Positions 55,312-61,939 are shown, counted from the first letter of the stretch. The stretch: DNA of 64,000 nucleotides from Lachnospiraceae bacterium (GCA_015056925.1 SVFJ01000005.1:1-64000), one strand, 5' to 3'. Notes: a model not told the origin generated them from the letters alone. Numbers and translations: made by a program.

Positions 55312-56265
55312 TTAATTTGCTAATAACTGCTCTTCCAACTGTTCCCATTCCCTGTCACTGTACTTTGTCTGCGAAAAGCAACTGAATGCATTCCGCTTTG
55401 GCGGTGACTTGGATATCTCATGCCCGGCAACAATATTGTTAAGGCATGTGCCTACATAGGCGCTTACGTTTGCAATCTCTCCCGAATGCTCCTCTACATT
55501 CCTGCACACTGACAGAAACATATTCTCCGTAATCGGTAGCTTGCGATTGTTGTCCTTAACCAATTCCTCTAACGCAATCCTTGCAATGGTCGGATACTCC
55601 TTGCTTACCCTCTGGTATCCAACCCGAGCTTTTATATCATCGTCATCATCCGTTCCCTCATCCTGTGAAGGGGGTTTAGGGGATGATGATATAATCTCTG
55701 TAGTAATCTCTGTAGTAATCTCTGTATTTGTATGACGATTTTGCGACACACCTATGACGTTTTTTTGACACAGGGTTGGCGGTTTTTCGTCAGACCTATG
55801 ACGTTTTTTCGTCATAGGGGTATTCACTTCTCCACCATGCGTTATTTCATGTAATCTTTGTGGTATCAATTCTATGAAAAGCACGTTATTGCACTTCACA
55901 CCGCTTGGTGTCTCTATCGTTCGGAAAATTCTTCGTATCACTCCGAGCTTTTCTAAACGAGCCATTGCGTCCTTAACGCTTCGCTTGCTTTCTCCAAATT
56001 GTTCTGCAAGCTGTTCATAATTTCTCTGTAGCAGGTCAGCTGAGAATTTCTTTTTCATTCCAATCACTTGCCCGGTTACTTCATCCCTTACCTCTACAGG
56101 TCGATACCAGTACACAATATCAGCAAGAAGAACAATGCCTAGCAAATCGGGTTTGCCTGTCTCCTTCAAAATATTTTTGTACCAGATTTGTGGGATTACA
56201 TTTCCAGTCAATTGGATAGATGCCATTGCATCTACAGTACTGCTGCCCGATGTATATTCGGTCAT
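55312..56265 (-). CDS. Winged-helix replication initiator-like protein
   Basis: 317 residues. An N-terminal winged helix (NYEQLAEQFGESKRSVKDAM, ARLEKLGVIRRI) and a C-terminal helical domain resemble phage replisome-organiser and plasmid RepA-type initiators. The middle of the gene holds iteron-like DNA repeats, as in lambda O and many plasmid rep genes. It directly precedes parA in one operon. Confidence 0.75.
   Translation of the reverse strand: MTEYTSGSSTVDAMASIQLTGNVIPQIWYKNILKETGKPDLLGIVLLADIVYWYRPVEVRDEVTGQVIGMKKKFSADLLQRNYEQLAEQFGESKRSVKDAMARLEKLGVIRRIFRTIETPSGVKCNNVLFIELIPQRLHEITHGGEVNTPMTKKRHRSDEKPPTLCQKNVIGVSQNRHTNTEITTEITTEIISSSPKPPSQDEGTDDDDDIKARVGYQRVSKEYPTIARIALEELVKDNNRKLPITENMFLSVCRNVEEHSGEIANVSAYVGTCLNNIVAGHEISKSPPKRNAFSCFSQTKYSDREWEQLEEQLLAN
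55692..55818. repeat. Iteron-like repeats inside the initiator gene (candidate origin)
   Basis: Three tandem 12-mers TAATCTCTGTAG (55692-55727, last one ending T), then TATGACGATTTTG (55731), TATGACGTTTTTT (55753), GTTTTTCGTCA (55782), and TATGACGTTTTTT followed by CGTCATAGG (55797-55818). Repeats of this kind are where initiators bind to open DNA. Confidence 0.55.
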
Positions 56266-56370
56266 GCACTCCCCCCTCTTCTTTGATTATTGAATAATGT
56301 TGAAAATAGACTTATGTACGTCCTTCACTATATAGCCTATTTCTTCATAGCACATTGTTATGTAATCCTG

Positions 56371-56430
56371 TATAATCTCCTTACAGGGTGTCGTTACCAC
56401 CCCAGTACCAATGAAAGGAGATTATACATA
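56371..56430 (+). promoter_or_regulatory. Structured leader A (promoter -10, hairpin, ribosome binding site)
   Basis: TATAAT at 56371, then CTCCTTACA, the hairpin GGGTG/CACCC, AGTAC and GAAAGGAGA before the ATG. It matches leader B at 59179 in all conserved parts. TGTATAATCTCCTT is also the exact complement of the ribosome-binding segment AAGGAGATTATACA. Confidence 0.6.
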
Positions 56431-56574
56431 ATGGGTACATGTCCTTTTTCTAATCCACCAAAGCTATGCAATAATGGTTGTGCTTTGATGATTAATGGCG
56501 AATGTGCCTTCACTGTTATTGCGCAGAATTTAGCTTGTCAGTCAGTGAAGGATGGAAAGAAAGACCAAAAATAA
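56431..56574 (+). CDS. Small Cys-rich protein MGTCPFSN (47 aa)
   Basis: Starts ten bases after AAAGGAG. The N-terminus MGTCPFSNPPKLCNNGCALM has four Cys and looks like a small metal site. A rightward gene on the opposite strand to its neighbours, with a dedicated structured leader. Such proteins occur in Lachnospiraceae mobile elements; function unknown. Confidence 0.65.
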   Translation: MGTCPFSNPPKLCNNGCALMINGECAFTVIAQNLACQSVKDGKKDQK

Positions 56575-56698
56575 AATGGTTATTTTGCATCGCAAGCGAT
56601 ATCAATTCCAATTCTGTTGGGCTGATGTCGCTTTTCTTTATCGCTTTAGTAGCTCTCTCATTCAATGCCTCAGTAAATTCTTTATATGCCTGATACAT
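56516..56698 (-). CDS. Small hypothetical protein (60 aa)
   Basis: ATG at 56698 has AAGGAGG seven bases upstream. The first part (MYQAYKEFTEALNERATKA then IKKSDISPTELELIS) looks like a real helical protein. Its end overlaps the rightward 47-residue gene by 59 bases. Function unknown. Confidence 0.5.
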   Translation of the reverse strand: MYQAYKEFTEALNERATKAIKKSDISPTELELISLAMQNNHFIFGLSFHPSLTDKLNSAQ

Positions 56699-56827
56699 TC
56701 GGACACCTCCTTCTATCCGGCAGAAAGGGTCCTGCTCCCCTTCTGCCCCTTAACTTTATAATTTCCTTTTGCCTTCCGGGGCGTAGACAGGAAGGCTTCA
56801 CCATGCTTTGTGATATATAAATTCCTT

Positions 56828-57181
56828 CTAGGAACAAAAGGACTGTAGCTGTTCCTGCTTATACTCTCTAAGCAGCTCTACTATCTTCTCAATCTCTGCC
56901 TGCTCTTTGTATGGCACTTGGCAGAACACATCGTACTTCACCCACACACACACGATTTCTTTCGTGCCGAGCATATAATCAAATACCAGATACACACCAT
57001 GCGCATTCATGCGGTCTCTGACGCTGTCATACCCTCGTCTACGGTAATATACTCTGTTCTCCATATCCGGCAGAGACAGCGCAAAATCAAAATCTACCCT
57101 CACGGAGCAGAAGAACTTTCCTGCACCGAAGTCAAACTCCTTGTAGTCCTTGCTGTATTCAGTTATGCTGTCAATCTTCAT
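56828..57181 (-). CDS. Hypothetical phage protein (117 aa)
   Basis: MKIDSITEYSKDYKEFDFG at the start; FFCSVRVDFDFALSL and YLVFDYMLGTKEIV suggest alternating strands. No family recognised. It lies nine bases after the rep gene in the same direction. Confidence 0.7.
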   Translation of the reverse strand: MKIDSITEYSKDYKEFDFGAGKFFCSVRVDFDFALSLPDMENRVYYRRRGYDSVRDRMNAHGVYLVFDYMLGTKEIVCVWVKYDVFCQVPYKEQAEIEKIVELLREYKQEQLQSFCS

Positions 57182-57190
57182 TGGTTATCC

Positions 57191-58072
57191 TCACGTTATC
57201 AGATGCATGGATAGATATATGCTCCACCGCCCGAGGTACTCATTGAACTCATAACGGCATCTGTCTAATGCATATCCGTCATATATTCGCTCGAATATCT
57301 TTCGCACATTCTCGCAATCCGGCGGCATACTTACAATCTTCTCCACATCTCTTCGACTGTACTTGTAATCATTAGGCGGCATACTCCAAGGTCTTACCAG
57401 TCCCTTACTCTGCATCCATCGTCTCTTACCCTTGACCTTCTTCTCCGAGAACAAATCCTCTAAGGTCAACTGACCTTCCGTCAACTGCTCCTGCCTCATG
57501 TCCTTGGTTATGTAGCGGAACAATCCCTCGATACCCTCATCGGTAAATTGGAGATTGTCACAGTTCACGGTTCCAAGTCTTTCACGTTTGGCTTGTCCTG
57601 CCCTCTTGCGGTCACACCAAAGAGCTTCCATGAGCTGTCGGTCTAATCCACCACTTATCAGCATATGATGATGTATACGGCCATTCTTCTTACCGTACTC
57701 ATGTATGCAGATATAAGCAGCCTTCGGCAGTCCACGTTTCAACCGTTCCCGGTTCACTCTGTCTACAAAATTCTTAACTCGTCTTGTGGCTTCCTCTTCC
57801 GACCGAGGTCGGAACTTGTTACTGTAAGTCAAATCAATGCGGTAATCTTCATCTGTGAAGTTGCTCTTAATGAGCTGATACAGATATCTGATTGCCCTTT
57901 TGGTATTAAGACTCTTCTGCTTTGGAGCTGAGACATTCCTCTTTCTTCTCCTGCTCCTCTTATGCCTACCATTGTCGATGTTGGGTACAATGTCTACTTC
58001 GATGTAGTCACATTTCCTTCCGTACCTTCCACATCTGATAACCTTCTCTCTTACGCTTCCGTATCCCTTCAT
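57191..58072 (-). CDS. Rolling-circle (HUH) replication protein
   Basis: 293 residues from ATG 58072 (the ORF track uses GTG 58078). A basic N-terminus, then DLTYSNKFRPRS (motif 1), the metal motif GRIHHHMLISGG (HUH) and a likely catalytic Tyr in LFRYITKDMR. It should nick one strand at a double-strand origin and start rolling-circle replication. A rightward small RNA lies antisense to its 5' leader, as in copy-controlled plasmids. Confidence 0.75.
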   Translation of the reverse strand: MKGYGSVREKVIRCGRYGRKCDYIEVDIVPNIDNGRHKRSRRRKRNVSAPKQKSLNTKRAIRYLYQLIKSNFTDEDYRIDLTYSNKFRPRSEEEATRRVKNFVDRVNRERLKRGLPKAAYICIHEYGKKNGRIHHHMLISGGLDRQLMEALWCDRKRAGQAKRERLGTVNCDNLQFTDEGIEGLFRYITKDMRQEQLTEGQLTLEDLFSEKKVKGKRRWMQSKGLVRPWSMPPNDYKYSRRDVEKIVSMPPDCENVRKIFERIYDGYALDRCRYEFNEYLGRWSIYLSMHLIT

Positions 58073-58191
58073 ACTCACCCTTACCGGTGCGTATTCAATC
58101 CCCTTAGAATATATAGAATAATTCTAAAGTTAATACTTATATACCAGCTCGAAACGCCCTGGATATCGACGTTTTTGAAAGTTTACGATAG

Positions 58192-58220
58192 TTGACTTTA
58201 GTCAATATTCTTGGTATAAT
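58192..58220 (+). promoter_or_regulatory. Promoter of the antisense RNA
   Basis: TTGACT, a 17-base spacer and TATAAT on the + strand, within the rep leader region. Confidence 0.85.
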
Positions 58221-58226
58221 AAATAT

Positions 58227-58289
58227 GATTATTGAATACTTTCATTGCAAACCTCGAAGCATTGCCCTCGCTTCGAGGTTTGTTTTTTT
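58227..58289 (+). ncRNA. Short antisense RNA to the rep leader (candidate copy control)
   Basis: From the expected start at 58227 a strong terminator follows within 22 bases: CAAACCTCGAAGC/GCTTCGAGGTTTG (13 bp, 9-base loop) and seven T. The whole RNA would be about 63 nt with one hairpin. It is complementary to the untranslated region 155-217 bases before the rep start. Plasmids with rolling-circle Rep often use such counter-transcribed RNAs. Confidence 0.65.
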
Positions 58290-58334
58290 GCACCTCTGAA
58301 ATATTGATTATTGAATACTTTGGTTTCAGAGAAA

Positions 58335-58359
58335 TGGACCAGTGAGGAATCGAACCCCA
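58335..58359 (-). other. tRNA 3'-end-like segment
   Basis: Leftward it reads a T-arm (TGGGG-TTCGATT-CCTCA, with one G-U pair), then CTGGTCC and A. That is the last third of a tRNA, and the matching 5' part is missing. Such fragments are typical of attachment sites for elements that enter tRNA genes. Confidence 0.5.
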
Positions 58360-58390
58360 AGCGCATATTTATTTCAGGAGGAAATAATAC

Positions 58391-58468
58391 GTGTCAAAGC
58401 AATCATACTTTGCGCTATGCCCTGCATCTGCTCCGGATTGGCGGCACTGCTGCCGCCTTGTTTTATGA
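58391..58468 (+). CDS. Possible 25-residue peptide
   Basis: GTG start nine bases after AGGAGG (SKQSYFALCPASAPDW...). Its last codons lie in the hairpin GGCGGCA/TGCCGCC (58440-58457), which is followed by TTGTTTT, so it could be a leader peptide with attenuator. Weak evidence. Confidence 0.3.
   Translation: MSKQSYFALCPASAPDWRHCCRLVL
58440..58464 (+). terminator. GC-rich hairpin with T-rich tail
   Basis: GGCGGCA-CTGC-TGCCGCC followed by TTGTTTTA on the + strand. Confidence 0.5.
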
Positions 58469-58493
58469 ACGGTATATAAGATATTTATCTTGA

Positions 58494-58634
58494 CTGTAGC
58501 TTCCGCAGAAGAACACCATTCAGAAAATGATTAATGAAAAAATGTCTTACTTTCGGTACTTTTTGTATAACTAATGGAGATTACTTGCAAATTGCGAATA
58601 CTCTCTGAATGATGTCCTTCTGCGGAAGCTACAG
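58494..58634. repeat. 31-bp imperfect inverted repeat
   Basis: Arms 58494-58524 and 58604-58634. The outer 18 bases (CTGTAGCTTCCGCAGAAG) are perfect and the inner part (ATTCAGA) matches after a few mismatches. The 79-base spacer is AT-rich. Could be a single- or double-strand origin, a recombination site or the end of a lost insertion. Confidence 0.7.
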
Positions 58635-58641
58635 CTTGGTA

Positions 58642-58884
58642 CTATGCCTGTTGCATCCGCTCGGCTCTCTCCCTCTCCTTGCGTTCTATCTCTTCAAATC
58701 TCTTGCGTGCCGCCTCTTGGTCTTTTGACGGATAATATCCCAGATGTGCCATAAACTGGTCACAGAGCTTCTGCACTATCTCATCATGCTTCTCTTTTGG
58801 TAATGTATCCATATCAATCGGCTCTCCGTCATTGATGCGGACAAAATACTTAAATGTTGGCTTGGTTCTTGCTTTTCCTGCCAT
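58642..58884 (-). CDS. Small hypothetical protein (80 aa)
   Basis: MAGKARTKPTFKYFVRIN at the start and a strongly helical, charged end (KRFEEIERKERERAERMQQ). AGAGGTG precedes the ATG. Similar proteins accompany plasmid-type genes of Lachnospiraceae; function unknown. Confidence 0.65.
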   Translation of the reverse strand: MAGKARTKPTFKYFVRINDGEPIDMDTLPKEKHDEIVQKLCDQFMAHLGYYPSKDQEAARKRFEEIERKERERAERMQQA

Positions 58885-58960
58885 GCTTACACCTCTAATC
58901 TCTATCTCTAATAACTATGTCAGCGACATTCGTTATTTGCCTGTCTGAATTATTTTGTCT

Positions 58961-58984
58961 GCCCCCTGCCCGAAGACAGGGGGC
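58961..58984. terminator. GC-rich hairpin GCCCCCTG/CAGGGGGC
   Basis: Perfect 8-bp stem with 8-base loop, seven bases after the stop of the 45-residue gene. There is no clear T run leftward. Confidence 0.5.
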
Positions 58985-58990
58985 TTTCCC

Positions 58991-59128
58991 TTATGATGAC
59001 TGTTTGTCCTTTGACCAGTTGGCTGGCGTGAGCATCATTCCAATAATCATGCCCTTCTCAAAATCGCTTTTGGTCTTAAACTCTTCCAGCGCAACCTTCC
59101 ATAATGCTGTCATATCCTTGTCTTTCAT
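58991..59128 (-). CDS. Small hypothetical protein (45 aa)
   Basis: Not in the ORF track. AAGGAGG lies six bases before the ATG at 59128. MKDKDMTALWKVALEEFKTK then EKGMIIGMMLTPANW. No family recognised; the perfect ribosome binding site is the main support. Confidence 0.6.
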   Translation of the reverse strand: MKDKDMTALWKVALEEFKTKSDFEKGMIIGMMLTPANWSKDKQSS

Positions 59129-59178
59129 TTCGCCACCTCCTTGGCTGGTATCTTATGTTAATTAGTTACTTACTGTGT

Positions 59179-59237
59179 TATAATCTCCTTTACAGGCTAT
59201 TGCCGTAGCCGAGTACTAAAGAAAGGAGACTGTTTAT
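59179..59237 (+). promoter_or_regulatory. Structured leader B, homologous to leader A
   Basis: TATAAT (with TGn extension), CTCCTTTACA, the hairpin GGCTA/TAGCC, GAGTAC and GAAAGGAGA before the ATG. The hairpin bases differ from leader A (GGGTG/CACCC) but still pair. Confidence 0.6.
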
Positions 59238-59420
59238 ATGTACGATACTGGTCTTGCTCATGACCTTGCTATGATTGCATGTCAAAATTGCGAAATTGAC
59301 ACTGGCGAAACAGTTGTAGATTTTTCTGCTCGCTTATATGAGACTTATAATAAATGCAATGAAAAAATTCTTAGTCTCATGCAAAAGGACACACCCGAAG
59401 AGCCGTTTATTATGGATTAG
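59238..59420 (+). CDS. Small protein (60 aa) behind leader B
   Basis: MYDTGLAHDLAMIACQNCEI and DFSARLYETYNKCNEKILS. AAAGGAG precedes the ATG. Two Cys close together but no known domain. It is the second rightward small gene with the same leader as the 47-residue gene at 56431. It ends within the convergent gene (11-base overlap). Confidence 0.65.
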   Translation: MYDTGLAHDLAMIACQNCEIDTGETVVDFSARLYETYNKCNEKILSLMQKDTPEEPFIMD

Positions 59421-59706
59421 GTTTTAACTTCTGTGTCGAAAGGATGAGGTATTGTGAAATCTTCAAACTTTGCAATGCCTCATCTACTGTCAAATCTTTC
59501 ATCTCAAGAAATCTCACAACCTCATTTGCTGTAGCCTTTGTTTTATCTGTAGCAAATCCACCTGTAACGGATTTATCATTCACTACCTTATCAAGACGTT
59601 CCATTGTCTCCGATAACTGCGAAGCGTCTTTTTGCATCTTCTTTAATGTCTTTTTAACTCTTTTCGTTCCCTTGAGCTTTATCTTATATTTCTTCACTTG
59701 CTCCAT
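59410..59706 (-). CDS. Early phage protein divergent from the repressor
   Basis: 98 residues from MEQVKKYKIKLKGTKRVKK (59706). The ORF-track start at 59808 cannot be used because it lies at the -35 box of the gene's own promoter. Basic N-terminus, helical middle (QLSETMERLDKVV). No family recognised; its place opposite the repressor suggests an early lytic role. Confidence 0.65.
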   Translation of the reverse strand: MEQVKKYKIKLKGTKRVKKTLKKMQKDASQLSETMERLDKVVNDKSVTGGFATDKTKATANEVVRFLEMKDLTVDEALQSLKISQYLILSTQKLKPNP

Positions 59707-59754
59707 GCTTACACCTTCTTCCAACTTGTATTCTTTTTTCGTTTCGTTGAATAC

Positions 59755-59806
59755 ATAATAATATTCTTCGACACGCTTTGTCAAGGGTTTTTGTATTCTT
59801 TGACAC
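59755..59806. promoter_or_regulatory. Divergent early promoter with two operator-like repeats
   Basis: Leftward TTGACA (59779-59784), 18-base spacer and TATTAT. TATTCTTCGACAC (59762-59774) and TATTCTTTGACAC (59794-59806) are direct repeats 32 bases apart, three helical turns. They flank the -35 box, as repressor operators do. Confidence 0.65.
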
Positions 59807-59864
59807 ACTTTTTGTTGCTTTTTTTGTTTTTTGCTGATATTCTTATAGTGAAGGAGGTGTGTAC

Positions 59865-60299
59865 ATGACTGAAAATGAACGCATAAAGGAAATTCGACAG
59901 CACTTTAAAATGACTGGCGAAGAATTCGGCACAAGACTTGGCATTACTAGAGGCGCTTTATCAAATATTGAAAACGGAAATCGTAGTGTAACTCCACAGA
60001 TACGCAAAGCCATTTGTCGTGAATTTGGAGTTGATTATATATGGTTAACCCAAGGACATGGCGAAATGTTCTTTGATGATGATGACGAAGATGATGGTTT
60101 TGGCCTTATGGTCGACGAAATTCTTGCAGATGAACCTGAATCAGTAAGAAATGCTTTTAAGATGTTCAAGAAAAAGTATACTCGTGAAGATTGGAAGATG
60201 CTCTTTAGGCTCATAGCCAGAAGTGCAACATATCTCCAAGAGCTTCAGGAAGAAGCAGAAAAGGAAGTGTCCGAATCGGACACCGAAGAAGAGGACTGA
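59865..60299 (+). CDS. XRE-family repressor
   Basis: 144 residues from ATG 59865, seven bases after AAGGAGG. The helix-turn-helix is MTGEEFGTRLGITRGALSNIE. The C-terminal half is acidic with a helical region (VRNAFKMFKKKYTREDWKML). It has no peptidase domain. A candidate parS site encodes its EVSESDTEEED end. It is the likely lysogeny repressor. Confidence 0.85.
   Translation: MTENERIKEIRQHFKMTGEEFGTRLGITRGALSNIENGNRSVTPQIRKAICREFGVDYIWLTQGHGEMFFDDDDEDDGFGLMVDEILADEPESVRNAFKMFKKKYTREDWKMLFRLIARSATYLQELQEEAEKEVSESDTEEED
60267..60283. promoter_or_regulatory. Candidate parS site 4
   Basis: Core GTGTCCGAATCGGACAC, perfect, in the last codons of the repressor gene (VSESDT). Confidence 0.65.
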
Positions 60300-60316
60300 T
60301 TTTCAGTCCTTTTTTA
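60292..60316 (+). terminator. Terminator of the repressor gene
   Basis: AGGACTGA/TCAGTCCT hairpin followed by TTTTT; the hairpin contains the stop codon. Confidence 0.85.
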
Positions 60317-60399
60317 TTTTATACCTATAGCTCCTTTATTTTTATCAGATTTTGTCATATTATGTTAATTAGGTATTTTAATTAATGGAGGAATTTAAT

Positions 60400-61398
60400 A
60401 TGGCAATTTCTATTTCTATTAGTCCTGATGGGACTGTTTCTTTTGATGTCAATCTTTTACCACCCAAAACCGTTCGAGAACAGAAAGGTGCAAGCCTCAT
60501 AGAGTTCCCTGATTCTTACTGCCTCATTGATATTGAGACCACTGGACTCTCTCCTGCTTACGACAGCATTATCGAGGTTGCAGCTTTAAAAATCGAAAAC
60601 GATACTATTATTTCTTCTTTTTCTTCTTTAGTGAAACCTTTTGAGTCAAGCAGTAACAACTATGTAGACGAATACATTACTGAATTAACAGGCATCACTA
60701 ATGAGATGCTCGCTACTGCTCCAGACACCAAGACTGTGCTTTCTGATTTCATCAAGTTCGTTGGAAGTGATATTCTTATTGGTCATAATGTTCACTTCGA
60801 TATTAACTTTTTGTACGATAACTGCTTGGATACTTGCTCTCACTATCTCTCAAATGACTTTGTAGATACTATGAGATTATTCAGACGTGCACATAGAGAA
60901 CTAGAGCACCATAGACTGTGTGACTTTACCGAATACTACAAAATTAAACAAGATACAGCACACAGAGCTTGGGCTGACTGTGAAAGTACATTCAAAGCAT
61001 TCCTTGCATTGAAGAATGATATCGAAGAAAAACATATTTCATTGGAGAACTTCAAGAAGAAATATCATGCTTCTGTCTCAGCAAAAGACATCAATGCAAC
61101 TCAGTTACTTTCTGAGGAAACACCTTTTTATGGAAAGGTATGTGTATTCACTGGAACACTAGAAAAGATGCTCCGTAAAGATGCAATGCAACTAATTGCT
61201 AACTTAGGTGGTATCAATGCTGATGGTGTAACCGCCAAGACTAATTTCTTGATACTGGGCAACAATGACTACTGTACTCAAATCAAAGATGGCAAAAGCA
61301 ACAAACAGAAGAAAGCAGAATCTCTCATCCTGAAAGGAAAGGATATTCAAATCATTCCAGAAAATGTATTTTATGATATGGTCAATGATTTTCTGTAA
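60400..61398 (+). CDS. DEDDh exonuclease with C-terminal BRCT domain
   Basis: 332 residues from MAISISISPDG (60400), eight bases after GGAGG. The exonuclease part has DIETTGLSPAYDSIIEVAAL, GHNVHFDINFLYDN and HRAWADCEST, giving the DEDD metal residues and the catalytic His. A BRCT domain follows (FYGKVCVFTGTLEKML and LGGINADGVTAKTNFLI). It resembles DnaQ-like proofreading nucleases joined to BRCT as in many Firmicute phages and plasmids. Confidence 0.87.
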   Translation: MAISISISPDGTVSFDVNLLPPKTVREQKGASLIEFPDSYCLIDIETTGLSPAYDSIIEVAALKIENDTIISSFSSLVKPFESSSNNYVDEYITELTGITNEMLATAPDTKTVLSDFIKFVGSDILIGHNVHFDINFLYDNCLDTCSHYLSNDFVDTMRLFRRAHRELEHHRLCDFTEYYKIKQDTAHRAWADCESTFKAFLALKNDIEEKHISLENFKKKYHASVSAKDINATQLLSEETPFYGKVCVFTGTLEKMLRKDAMQLIANLGGINADGVTAKTNFLILGNNDYCTQIKDGKSNKQKKAESLILKGKDIQIIPENVFYDMVNDFL

Positions 61399-61403
61399 TA
61401 TAT

Positions 61404-61431
61404 AAAAAGGACTTCTTGCGAAGTCCTTTTT
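61404..61431. terminator. Bidirectional terminator
   Basis: AAAAGGACTT/AAGTCCTTTT between the exonuclease and convergent XRE genes, with A and T runs on the two sides. Confidence 0.8.
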
Positions 61432-61432
61432 A

Positions 61433-61633
61433 TTATTTGAGTTCCAACATCTCATCAGCAGATACTTTCAGTTCCCGGCAAATTTGCGCAAACGCTTCCA
61501 AGGATGGAGTACGCTCTCCGTTCTCCCACCTGCTAATATCCTTCTGATATACCTGCAAACGTTCCGCCAGTTCCTTTTGAGATATACCTGCTTCTTTTCT
61601 TGCCAGCTTTATCTTTTCTCCAATCTCCATCAT
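61433..61633 (-). CDS. Small XRE-family regulator (66 aa)
   Basis: A single helix-turn-helix: GISQKELAERLQVYQKDISR, then WENGERTPSLEAF. The ATG pair at 61633/61630 gives two possible starts. It is the last gene of a leftward row of tiny genes whose promoter carries a palindrome in its spacer, so autoregulation is likely. Confidence 0.85.
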   Translation of the reverse strand: MMEIGEKIKLARKEAGISQKELAERLQVYQKDISRWENGERTPSLEAFAQICRELKVSADEMLELK

Positions 61634-61725
61634 CTACCACTCTTTTCTTTGTGTCTTATAACTGCTGCCACTACGAGCTTCACAGCTCCTGCTACGATAA
61701 GAAAAATTCCTAATTTCATCAACAT
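61630..61725 (-). CDS. Possible 31-residue membrane peptide
   Basis: MLMKLGIFLIVAGAVKLVVA, a single membrane helix with a basic end (RHKEKSGR). Its stop overlaps the XRE start. The ribosome binding site is weak (AAGTAAAG). Confidence 0.35.
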   Translation of the reverse strand: MLMKLGIFLIVAGAVKLVVAAVIRHKEKSGR

Positions 61726-61807
61726 ATCTTTACTTGGCTTTTTGGGTATGATATATTTTAAGTAAGCGGTGGGTTTTCGCCCACCTAGTGCTTACCGTAG
61801 GAAGCTG

Positions 61808-61939
61808 TTAGTCAAACAGCTTCTCTACTAAGATAAGTGCTACACCTATGATTAAGTCTATCAGTGCGGTGATTGTGAGTTCTCTCCACTGTATAGGCTT
61901 TTTCTTTTTGGCTTTCTTGCACTTCTTATGCTTACCCAT
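61808..61939 (-). CDS. Small basic membrane protein (43 aa)
   Basis: Not in the ORF track. AAGGAGG lies seven or more bases before the ATG at 61939. Basic N-terminus (MGKHKKCKKAKKKKPIQW) and one membrane helix (ALIDLIIGVALILVEKLF). This type is common in Clostridia mobile elements. First gene after the 61975 promoter. Confidence 0.7.
   Translation of the reverse strand: MGKHKKCKKAKKKKPIQWRELTITALIDLIIGVALILVEKLFD

Noticed and set aside
35573-60283. LexA or restriction sites as explanation for the palindromes
   Set aside because: Length (17-27 bp), exact identity and link to parAB fit parS better. LexA boxes of Firmicutes have GAAC/GTTC halves.
61204-61455. 83-residue ORF opposite the exonuclease gene
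   Set aside because: Shadow of the exonuclease and terminator region.
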